From positions 1 through 9,183 of the forward strand of contig JALNVY010000089.1 in NCBI GenBank assembly GCA_023231165.1: DNA of 9,183 nt. Reading direction: 5' to 3'. Both the position numbers and the translations under genes were made by a program. Positions within the stretch are counted from its first letter, which is position 1. Each line of letters begins with the position of its first letter. This DNA comes from Syntrophales bacterium (GTDB taxonomy: Bacteria; Desulfobacterota; Syntrophia; Syntrophales; UBA8958). The notes beneath the pieces were generated by a model. The model was not told the DNA's origin. It did not search any database and was given only the letters and a program-made list of their open reading frames with translations. Below, one piece after another: positions 1-5,621 of the stretch.

Positions 1-63
1 AAACATGGCAATAACAACCTCGATGAGCCCCATGCCACTGTTATCGCATGCTAAACGAGACAT
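1..63 (-). CDS. Partial type IV prepilin (PilV-like), N-terminus only
   Basis: This is the first 21 codons of a second prepilin gene, cut by the left window edge. An ATG at 63-61, in a different frame from the upstream pilin gene, opens the leader MSRLACDNSG. It is followed by the mature start MGLIEVVIAMF. This is a class III (prepilin peptidase) signal: Gly at -1, an N-methylatable residue at +1, Glu at +5, then a hydrophobic run. The gene overlaps the 3' end of the upstream fimT-like gene by 23 nt, so the two are probably translated from one transcript. A weak purine-rich stretch (GGGCAGGG) precedes the ATG. The order FimT/FimU then PilV is usual in type IVa minor pilin operons. Calling it PilV rather than another minor pilin (PilW, GspI, GspJ) is inference, because only the conserved N-terminus is visible. 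Confidence 0.72.
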   Translation of the reverse strand, partial: MSRLACDNSGMGLIEVVIAMF

Positions 64-505
64 AGGCCCTGCCCGTGATATTGATAGTGATAGTTGCCGT
101 TGAATTTCTGTTGTTTGTCAAGACTATCGTTCCTAAGTTTGATGACAAGGTGCCGCGGGATAAAAAAATAACCTGATCCGAGTTAAAATTGGTATTGGAG
201 ATGGTCAATCCTGATCCAAAGCTCGTAATATTCTTAGCCTGTGTCTGCGTTGGCGCGCCACAGGACGAGGTGTTGATGCTATAATTTGGCGAACCGTCCG
301 TAAATTGTATGCAGTATTGAATCCCTTCTGATACGGATCGTTGTTTACAGGACGCTATATCCGACATGACTTCTCTGGCTGCTGTTTTCAGGTTGGAGTT
401 ATTCAGGTAGCCATTCCAGGAATAGGCAGCCACCGTGCTCATGATACCGATGATCCCAATTACGATGATCAATTCGATAAGAGAAAAGCCCCGCCGATTA
501 TCCAT
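41..505 (-). CDS. FimT/FimU/GspH-type minor prepilin
   Basis: A minor pilin or pseudopilin that would be processed by prepilin peptidase and inserted in the inner membrane before joining a type IV pilus or type II secretion pseudopilus. From the ATG at 505 the protein is 154 residues. It has a six-residue leader MDNRRG, cleavage before Phe7, Glu11 at +5, and a hydrophobic helix at about residues 7-28. The C-terminal half ends in a beta-rich GspH/FimU-like pattern (VIFLSRGTL, then ITINITGRAYV). An in-frame GTG at 529 and ATG at 520 allow longer leaders. I prefer 505 because AGGA sits 5 nt upstream (511-514) and it gives a normal short leader. Three cysteines (53, 65, 82) lie in the mature domain. 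It is the first gene of a minus-strand cluster divergent from the pilus ATPase and overlaps the next prepilin by 23 nt. FimT, FimU and GspH are hard to separate from sequence alone. Confidence 0.88.
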   Translation of the reverse strand: MDNRRGFSLIELIIVIGIIGIMSTVAAYSWNGYLNNSNLKTAAREVMSDIASCKQRSVSEGIQYCIQFTDGSPNYSINTSSCGAPTQTQAKNITSFGSGLTISNTNFNSDQVIFLSRGTLSSNLGTIVLTNNRNSTATITINITGRAYVSFSMR

Positions 506-552
506 CTTTTTCCTGTGCATACCAATCACACCGTCTTACTTTAATGATCCTC

Positions 553-581
553 ATTATAGGCCAGATCAAAAGGGAAATCAA
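553..581 (-). promoter_or_regulatory. Sigma70-like promoter for the minor pilin cluster
   Basis: Read on the minus strand, TTGATT (581-576) and a perfect TATAAT (558-553) are separated by exactly 17 nt. Transcription would start near 546, leaving about 40 nt of leader before the preferred ATG at 505. Position, spacing and orientation all fit the pilin gene. It is a motif match only. Confidence 0.6.
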
Positions 582-677
582 GGTATAGTCAAATGTCGAA
601 TACCCGTGACAGCGTCATATTTTTTAACTTTATTTCCATGTTTGACCAGGAAGCAAGAAATTTCCTTTATTTATGTT

Positions 678-713
678 CCCTCTGGACACCGGCTTTCGCC
701 GGTGTCCAGAGGG
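678..713. repeat. Perfect inverted repeat, 16-bp arms, 4-nt loop
   Basis: The left arm CCCTCTGGACACCGGC (678-693) and right arm GCCGGTGTCCAGAGGG (698-713) are exact reverse complements around the loop TTTC. The core (CTGGA...CCGGCTTTCGCCGG...TCCAG) resembles the small palindromic REP-like units scattered in many proteobacterial genomes. It sits between two divergent promoters, so a terminator role is unlikely. A T-run begins 7 nt after the right arm but belongs to the neighbouring repeat core. Confidence 0.85.
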
Positions 714-718
714 TGCGA

Positions 719-735
719 CTTTTTTCGAAGCCGTC
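719..735 (+). repeat. Dispersed repeat core, copy A
   Basis: CTTTTTTCGAAGCCGTC matches, at 16 of 17 positions, the reverse complement of 9133-9149 at the other end of the window. It lies 5 nt after the perfect hairpin and is itself flanked by ACTTTTT and AAAAAGT, which can pair (718-724 with 736-742). The hairpin and this core may be one composite repeat unit. Confidence 0.6.
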
Positions 736-765
736 AAAAAGTGTTCTTGTTTTTCTTTATGGCAA

Positions 766-794
766 TTGTAAAATAATTCTTGTTGTCTTATAAA
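766..794 (+). promoter_or_regulatory. Candidate sigma70-like promoter toward pilB
   Basis: TTGTAA (766-771) and TATAAA (789-794) are 17 nt apart, matching the consensus at 4/6 and 5/6 positions. A start near 801 would put both CRP-like palindromes in the early transcribed region and leave a leader of about 230 nt before the pilB ATG at 1034. A weaker alternative is TTGACG at 953-958 with TATGTC at 976-981. The surroundings are AT-rich, so chance matches are possible. Confidence 0.4.
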
Positions 795-819
795 GTCAAT
801 AGATGTCTTACAGTTAAAG

Positions 820-858
820 AGTGAGTTACCTCACATACGATGTGTGATCTGCTTCACT
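820..858 (+). promoter_or_regulatory. Two tandem CRP-like palindromic operator candidates
   Basis: Positions 820-835 read AGTGAgttaccTCACA and 843-858 read TGTGAtctgctTCACT. Each matches the CRP/FNR-superfamily pattern TGTGA-N6-TCACA at 9 of 10 conserved positions. Their centres are 23 bp apart, about two helical turns. They lie upstream of pilB on the plus strand and downstream of the promoter candidate at 766-794. From that promoter they would fit repression; from a promoter closer to pilB they would fit activation. No regulator gene is in the window. Confidence 0.5.
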
Positions 859-1033
859 TAGTTCATACCATTTTACGGTGCCAACCAGATCCATACAGTT
901 CACCTCATCCCGGATGATTTTCAGATAATTTCAAATAAAATTATGATAGCCCTTGACGTTATTAATGTTTAGCGTTATGTCGTCCTTGCGATCCAGTCCT
1001 TCAAGTATAAAGAAACACAAAGGTTATTCAGTC

Positions 1034-2554
1034 ATGAAACCACGACCTGCCAAGGCTAATCATAAGATCGTTTTTAACGTGAATCATCCGGTTCCGGAAG
1101 AGCTGCTCCATAGCCTCCGCTATGAATTCCTCCGCCGAGAACTCTGGGCGCCCCTGGGCAAAGAGGGAGGGCGCATCCGGGTAATCATCGATGATCCTGC
1201 CAACCTTCCGAAAAAGGATATGATCGAAAACCTGCTCCGAACTAAGGAGGTGGACTATTATCCGGCGACGAAGGAAGACATCATCAAGTTCATTAACCAT
1301 TTCTATGGTATCGATGAAGCTTCCCGGCTCAACGGGCTCGGTGTCTCGGAATCGGACAGCAAGATCGTCAGACTGGTCAATGAAATGATCAATGAAGCAT
1401 GCAACCAGCGGGCGTCAGACATTCATATCGAACCGGATGTCAAGGAAAAACAGGTCTATGTCCGTTTCCGCGTCGACGGGGAGTGTATCTCCTTCAAGAC
1501 CCATCCCTACGATTATCGCGCCGCGATTGTCTCCCGGATCAAGATCATGTCGAACCTGGACATCACTGAGCGACGACTTCCCCAGGATGGCAAGATCCAG
1601 TATAAAAGGCCGAATGGAGAAGATGTCGAATTGAGGGTGGCGACCATTCCTACCCACGGATATGTCGAAGATGTGGTCATGCGGATCCTCACCCGGGGAA
1701 AGATCATGACCATGGGGGACCTTCAGATGGAACCGGACACCCGGGAACGGTTTGAGCATCTCATGAAAAAACCGTATGGTCTGATCCTGCTTGTCGGGCC
1801 CACTGGTTCAGGAAAAACGACTACGGCCCATGCGGTGCTCCATGTTTTGAACCGACCCGGAGTGAAGATCTGGACAGTGGAAGACCCCGTCGAGATCACC
1901 CAGAAAGGGATCAGACAAGTGCAGGTGCATCACAAAATCGGCCTCGATTTCGGCAATGCCATGCGCGCTTTTCTCAGGGCGGATCCGGACATTATCATGG
2001 TCGGAGAGATGAGGGACTATGAAACGGCCAAGATGGGCGTTGACGCCTCGACGACCGGCCATCTGGTATTGACCACCCTGCACACAAACAACGCCCCGGA
2101 AACCATCATCCGTCTCCTGGATATGGGAATTGACCCCTTCGCCTTTGCCGACTCCCTTTTGTGTGTCATGGCGCAGCGCCTGGTGCGAAGGCTCTGCCTG
2201 CATTGCCGGGAGCCCTATAACCCGCGGCGCGAGGAATATGATGAACTGGCCAGAAATTTCGGAGAAAAGGACTTTAACTGCTTGAACTTGACCTATGGTG
2301 AATCGGTGACCATATATCGGGCCAAGGGATGTCCGGAATGTCATGGCGTGGGCTACCGGGGGATGATGGGGCTTTATGAACTTCTGGTTGCCTCGGATAA
2401 TATCAAGCAGATGATCATCGGGAAAAAATCCATCGCCGCAATCAGGAAAACAGCTAGAGAGGAGGGGATGCGGACCCTTATGCAGAGCGGCATCCTCAAG
2501 GTCTTGAATGGCGATACGGACTTTGTCGAGGTCTTGAGCGTGTGTATGAGGTAA
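1034..2554 (+). CDS. pilB: Type IV pilus assembly / type II secretion ATPase (PilB/GspE family)
   Basis: A cytoplasmic hexameric ATPase that would power pilin polymerisation from the inner-membrane platform. Numbered from the ATG at 1034 (506 residues), an MshEN-like N-terminal region spans about 15-95. The catalytic core follows: Walker A GPTGSGKTT (255-263), Asp box VEDPVE (282-287), Walker B IIMVGEMRD (320-328), and His box TTGHLVLTTLHTN (340-352). A zinc tetracysteine is present as C388/C391 and C433/C436; this is typical of the extension/secretion ATPases PilB/GspE and absent from the retraction ATPase PilT. The frame opens 27 codons earlier at a TTG (953), but no ribosome site precedes it, while AAAGG lies 10 nt before 1034. 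At about 506 residues it is slightly short for PilB, with room for only one MshEN-like domain. It is divergent from the minor pilins. GspE cannot be excluded, since no partner platform genes are in view. Confidence 0.92.
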   Translation: MKPRPAKANHKIVFNVNHPVPEELLHSLRYEFLRRELWAPLGKEGGRIRVIIDDPANLPKKDMIENLLRTKEVDYYPATKEDIIKFINHFYGIDEASRLNGLGVSESDSKIVRLVNEMINEACNQRASDIHIEPDVKEKQVYVRFRVDGECISFKTHPYDYRAAIVSRIKIMSNLDITERRLPQDGKIQYKRPNGEDVELRVATIPTHGYVEDVVMRILTRGKIMTMGDLQMEPDTRERFEHLMKKPYGLILLVGPTGSGKTTTAHAVLHVLNRPGVKIWTVEDPVEITQKGIRQVQVHHKIGLDFGNAMRAFLRADPDIIMVGEMRDYETAKMGVDASTTGHLVLTTLHTNNAPETIIRLLDMGIDPFAFADSLLCVMAQRLVRRLCLHCREPYNPRREEYDELARNFGEKDFNCLNLTYGESVTIYRAKGCPECHGVGYRGMMGLYELLVASDNIKQMIIGKKSIAAIRKTAREEGMRTLMQSGILKVLNGDTDFVEVLSVCMR

Positions 2555-2580
2555 GAGGAGATAATATTTCCATTCTCTTC

Positions 2581-2609
2581 TTGACACGTTATAGGGGCTA
2601 TGTTAGCGT
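2581..2609 (+). promoter_or_regulatory. Weak promoter candidate before the TPR gene
   Basis: A perfect TTGACA (2581-2586) lies in the 95-bp gap after pilB, but the hexamer 17 nt downstream is TAGCGT, only 3/6 to the -10 consensus. The gap is the largest within this gene row, so a separate promoter for the TPR-to-hisC genes is reasonable. The motif alone is weak. Confidence 0.25.
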
Positions 2610-2649
2610 GACGCATCATTTGCCATATGCATTGTAAAAACAATAAGAT

Positions 2650-3300
2650 ATGCGAGTTAGTTCTATGAACGGCCCGCCGGACTTCCGCATACAGGCCCAT
2701 GGTTACATGGACAGGGGACTGTACTTCCTGTCCTTGAGTATGGCCAAGGACAGGTTGATTGCCAATCCGGACGACATTCCGGCTACCGTCATCGCCTGTC
2801 AGTCGTACCTGGGGATGGGCAATGTCGAAGATGCCAGAAATTTTCTGGCAAGGTTGGATACTGTAAACAGCGAGCTGTCCCAATTATTCAAAAATTTCGG
2901 TGACGTATATCTGCAACAGGGGGACGAAGGGCAAGCGCGCATTTTTTATGAAAAAAGCGCGGCCCTGTCGCCTTTTGACGACGGCTCGGAGGATGACGGT
3001 GCAGGGGTAGGGGATGAGGGGTCACAGGAACGGCGCCCCGATCTCAGCGCTGATTTCCAAACCCTGACCATGGCCGATCTTTATATCCGTCAGGGACACC
3101 ATGAAGGAGCCCGGGAGATTCTGGCCGCGATTCTGGCGCGGGATCCGAACCATCAAGAGGTCCGACAGCGTCTGGATGACGTGCTGGCGATATTAAACGA
3201 AAAAATCAACGATCTTCCTATTGACAAAAAAACCACGGTTGTGCATGAACTATCGCGTTGGTTGAACAACCTGAGTATGGATCACCATTATGGGGGGTGA
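2650..3300 (+). CDS. Tetratricopeptide repeat protein
   Basis: A 216-residue protein made largely of TPR-like helical pairs. Recognisable units lie at about residues 45-78 (ATVIACQSYLGMGNVEDARNF), 79-110 (FKNFGDVYLQQGDEGQARIFY) and 138-171 (LTMADLYIRQGHHEGAREIL). An acidic, low-complexity linker at about 109-133 separates the second and third units. No signal peptide or membrane segment is evident, so it is probably cytoplasmic. The C-terminus (HELSRWLNNL) resembles the short conserved tail of TPR proteins common in deltaproteobacteria. The start is uncertain: ATG at 2650 or ATG at 2665, neither with a strong ribosome site. Its stop overlaps the next gene by 11 nt, which suggests translational coupling. 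TPRs mediate protein contacts; the partner is unknown, and its place after pilB is only a hint of a pilus-related role. Confidence 0.85.
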   Translation: MRVSSMNGPPDFRIQAHGYMDRGLYFLSLSMAKDRLIANPDDIPATVIACQSYLGMGNVEDARNFLARLDTVNSELSQLFKNFGDVYLQQGDEGQARIFYEKSAALSPFDDGSEDDGAGVGDEGSQERRPDLSADFQTLTMADLYIRQGHHEGAREILAAILARDPNHQEVRQRLDDVLAILNEKINDLPIDKKTTVVHELSRWLNNLSMDHHYGG

Positions 3301-4375
3301 GGCAACGGTTTATCGGCAGCGGCTTGCCCGTCTTCTGGAAAGGTTTCCCCATCTTGGCGTTGACGCCATTTTGTTCTTTGAGATGAATAATATCTGCTAT
3401 CTGACTGGGTTTACGGGCAGCGACGGCGTTTTTCTTCTCCTGCCCGATAAAGGCGTCCTCCTTGTGGATGGGCGCTATGTCACCCAGGCCGGTGAAGAAG
3501 CGCCGCAAAGCGATGTCGTCCAGTACCGCGACAAGATCAGCGGCGTTATGTCGGCCCTTGGGGGGGGAGAGGTAAAGCGGGCAGGTTTTGAAGCAGCCGC
3601 TCTTTCCGTCGAGCTCCATGAGAAGCTGCGGGAGAAACTGGCGCCAGGTCTGCTGGTGCCCCTGACGGGGGTGTTGACCGGGCTCCGGAGTGTCAAGGAT
3701 GGTCAGGAAGTAGCGCTGCTCCGCGAGGCGGCGGACATTGCCACAAAGGCTCTCTTGCAGGTGATTGAGCTGATGCATCCGGGAGTTGAGGAAAGGACGA
3801 TCGCCATGGAAATGGATTACCGCATGCGGGCTCTCGGTTCCGAAGAAACTTCTTTTCCCACTATCGTTGCCTCGGGTCCGAATGCCGCCCTTCCCCATGC
3901 CCGGCCGGGACCACGGAAGCTTGAGGACGGAGACGCCGTTGTTATGGATTATGGGGCCGTCCAGGGCGGATATCACTCGGACGAAACCTGCACCTTTGTC
4001 CTGGGCAGGGCCGGCGCGAAATTCCGGGAAGTGTATGTCGTCGTGAAAGACGCCCATGACCGGGCGATCGAGGCGGTGAGGGCGGGGGCAGCCTGCCGGG
4101 ATATTGACCGGATTGCCAGGCAGGTTATCGAGAAAAAGGGGTATGGGACGTACTTTTCCCATGGCACGGGTCATGGCGTCGGGCTGGATGTGCACGAGGC
4201 GCCAAGGCTTTCTGCCTTGTCGGATCAGATCCTCGAAGCGGGCATGGTGGTAACGATCGAGCCCGGTATTTACCTCCCGGGTCAATGGGGCGTGCGTATC
4301 GAGGACATGGTGTTGGTGAAAGAGGATGGTTGCGAAATTTTAACAAAAATATCAAAGGAACTGAAGATCATCTAA
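3290..4375 (+). CDS. Xaa-Pro aminopeptidase/dipeptidase, M24 family
   Basis: A cytoplasmic dinuclear-metal peptidase that removes N-terminal residues preceding proline. The 361-residue protein has a creatinase-type N-terminal domain (about 5-130, including NNICYLTGFTGSDG) and a pita-bread catalytic domain. All five expected metal ligands are present: D220 (VVMDYG), D231 (YHSDET), H295 (HGTGHGVGLDVHE), E324 (TIEPGIY) and E338 (VRIEDM). H203 and H302 match the family's catalytic histidines. The length suits the short bacterial YqhT/PepQ-like class rather than E. coli PepP (about 440). It overlaps the TPR gene by 11 nt and lies 27 bp before gcvH. Aminopeptidase P-like versus prolidase-like specificity cannot be settled from motifs. 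In other bacteria this class often sits beside efp, which is not in view here. Confidence 0.92.
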   Translation: MGGEATVYRQRLARLLERFPHLGVDAILFFEMNNICYLTGFTGSDGVFLLLPDKGVLLVDGRYVTQAGEEAPQSDVVQYRDKISGVMSALGGGEVKRAGFEAAALSVELHEKLREKLAPGLLVPLTGVLTGLRSVKDGQEVALLREAADIATKALLQVIELMHPGVEERTIAMEMDYRMRALGSEETSFPTIVASGPNAALPHARPGPRKLEDGDAVVMDYGAVQGGYHSDETCTFVLGRAGAKFREVYVVVKDAHDRAIEAVRAGAACRDIDRIARQVIEKKGYGTYFSHGTGHGVGLDVHEAPRLSALSDQILEAGMVVTIEPGIYLPGQWGVRIEDMVLVKEDGCEILTKISKELKII

Positions 4376-4402
4376 TAAATAAAGACTAAGGGTGCACTGA
4401 TT

Positions 4403-4801
4403 ATGAAGGTTTTTCCAGATGATTTGCTCTACAGTCGTGAGCATGTATGGGTCAGGGTGGAAGGCGACCTGGCCACTATCGGGATCACTGATCTGGCCCA
4501 GGAGAGGCTTGGGGAAGTACATTCCATAGAGCTTCCCGAGATCGATTCGGAATTGGAAAGAGATGAGCCCTTCGGCGCTATCGAAGCTGCCAAAGGAACC
4601 GTCGAACTTATTTCTCCCTTGACCGGGAATGTGATCAATGTAAATGAGGATCTCATTGACGATATCGGCATCGTCAACAGCGATCCCCATGATACCGGGT
4701 GGATGGTCGTCGTGGAAATCAATGACCTCGACGAACTGGACGATCTTCTTGACTCCCGGGGTTATCACGATTTCATCCTCCAGGAAGTGGAAGGAGAATA
4801 G
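4403..4801 (+). CDS. gcvH: Glycine cleavage system H protein (lipoyl carrier)
   Basis: A small lipoylated shuttle that carries the aminomethyl group between the P, T and L proteins of glycine cleavage. It can also act as the primary lipoyl/octanoyl acceptor in lipoate assembly. The 132-residue protein shows the family pattern from YSREHVWVRVEGD through TIGITDLAQERLGEV. The expected lipoyl lysine is K64 in IEAAK, with conserved E61 three residues before. After the lysine the usual A-V/A-S-D is replaced by GTVEL, a mild divergence. NSDPHDTGWM and the C-terminal GYHDFI also fit. AAGGG lies 10 nt before the ATG. No gcvT or gcvP is adjacent. The next gene, 6 bp downstream, is a LipM/LplA-type transferase, which suggests that lipoyl loading is the local theme. 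The 27-bp upstream gap is too small for a glycine riboswitch. Confidence 0.93.
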   Translation: MKVFPDDLLYSREHVWVRVEGDLATIGITDLAQERLGEVHSIELPEIDSELERDEPFGAIEAAKGTVELISPLTGNVINVNEDLIDDIGIVNSDPHDTGWMVVVEINDLDELDDLLDSRGYHDFILQEVEGE

Positions 4802-4807
4802 GGCCGT

Positions 4808-5620
4808 TTGGCGGTGTGGCGGCTTGTACCTTTCCATAGATACACTCCCCGGGAAAACATGGCCATCGACGAGGCCATCTTCAGGGAGGTGCAAAGATCG
4901 GGAGGACCACCGACGATACGTCTTTACGGGTGGCTGTCGCCCGCCGTTTCGGTCGGTTATTTTCAGCAGATCGATCGGGAAATCGATCTGGAAGCGTGCC
5001 GGAAAAGCGGTGTGAGCGTTGTCCGGCGTCCCACGGGCGGCAAGGCGGTTTATCATGACGATGATCTGACCTATGCCGTCATTGCCGGGGAAAATACTTC
5101 TCTGTTTCCCCCCATCATTCTGGAAACATACCGGGTAATCAGTCAGTGTCTTGTACAGGGATTGCGCGATCTCGGTCTGGAGGCGATTTTGGCGGCAGAG
5201 GGAAGGGAGCCGGGAAAAGGCTCGCTGGATGCCTCGTGTTTCTCCGAACCCTCCCTCCATGAATTGCTGGTGAAGGGAAGGAAGGTCTGCGGCAGCGCCC
5301 AAATGAGGTCCCGAGGCGTTTTTTTGCAGCAGGGATCCCTGCTGATGAGCTTTGATCCCGAAAAGACCTGCGATGTCATGCTGCCCCATCGGGAACCACG
5401 GGCAAGGCAGGTACAAGCCCTGCAAAAGAAAGTGACCTCTCTCTATGAGCATCTTCCCCGGTCCGTAACGAGGGGGGATGTCTGTAAAAGCCTTATAGGG
5501 GCCTTTCAAGCCGGGTGGGATATTTCATTTGCCGAAGGATCGCTGACGCTGGAGGAAGAGGCATTGAAAGTCCACTTATTGGCAACAAAATATAATGATC
5601 TTGCAAAGGGAAAAATATAG
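4808..5620 (+). CDS. LipM/LplA-family octanoyl or lipoate protein transferase
   Basis: A biotin/lipoyl-ligase-fold enzyme of 270 residues that probably transfers octanoyl or lipoyl groups to a carrier such as the adjacent GcvH. Family features are ENMAIDEA (16-23), PTIRLYGW (35-42), the RRPTGGKAVYHDD block (73-85), and GRKVCGSAQMRSRG (157-170), whose K158 is the conserved lysine. C144 in DASCFSEPS lies where B. subtilis LipM (octanoyl-ACP:GcvH transferase) has its catalytic cysteine; ATP-dependent LplA ligases lack a cysteine there. This favours LipM, from remembered family alignments. The start is a TTG, with AAGGAG 11 nt upstream inside the end of gcvH; a GTG at 4814 is the alternative. It lies 6 bp after gcvH and 1 bp before the hisC remnant, so co-transcription is likely. 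Confidence 0.85.
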   Translation: MAVWRLVPFHRYTPRENMAIDEAIFREVQRSGGPPTIRLYGWLSPAVSVGYFQQIDREIDLEACRKSGVSVVRRPTGGKAVYHDDDLTYAVIAGENTSLFPPIILETYRVISQCLVQGLRDLGLEAILAAEGREPGKGSLDASCFSEPSLHELLVKGRKVCGSAQMRSRGVFLQQGSLLMSFDPEKTCDVMLPHREPRARQVQALQKKVTSLYEHLPRSVTRGDVCKSLIGAFQAGWDISFAEGSLTLEEEALKVHLLATKYNDLAKGKI

Positions 5621-5621
5621 G

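Larger units (their letters stand above)
506..1033. other. Divergent intergenic region between pilin cluster and pilB
   Basis: This 528-bp stretch has no convincing gene. Short open frames across it show no family motif. It holds, from left to right: the pilin promoter (553-581, minus strand), a perfect hairpin (678-713), a dispersed-repeat core (719-735), a plus-strand promoter candidate (766-794), two CRP-like palindromes (820-835 and 843-858), and two small inverted repeats (905-917 and 925-944). It then runs into the pilB start region. The two transcription units diverge, so the hairpin is not expected to terminate either of them. Confidence 0.75.

Noticed and set aside
678..735. Hairpin plus T-run as an intrinsic terminator
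   Set aside because: The T-run starts 7 nt after the stem and no transcript from either flanking gene should end here, since both are transcribed outward.
872..892. Sigma54-type promoter (TGGCACC on the minus strand near 878-884)
   Set aside because: The -24-like element has no GC element at the required -12 spacing, and it points toward the pilin gene from more than 330 nt away.
1808..2587. Open frame on the minus strand opposite the pilB catalytic core
   Set aside because: It overlaps the Walker A to tetracysteine region of a clear ATPase; its translation is low-complexity, His/Pro-rich and resembles nothing known.
3218..4285. Long open frame on the minus strand opposite the M24 peptidase
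   Set aside because: The plus-strand protein has every metal ligand and good family length. The minus-strand translation shows no family motif and is a by-product of codon bias.
4376..4402. Glycine riboswitch before gcvH
   Set aside because: Only 27 bp separate gcvH from the previous gene, far too short for the aptamer.
4352..5509. Long open frame on the minus strand opposite gcvH and the LipM-like gene
   Set aside because: It spans two well-recognised plus-strand genes and its translation has no recognisable domain.
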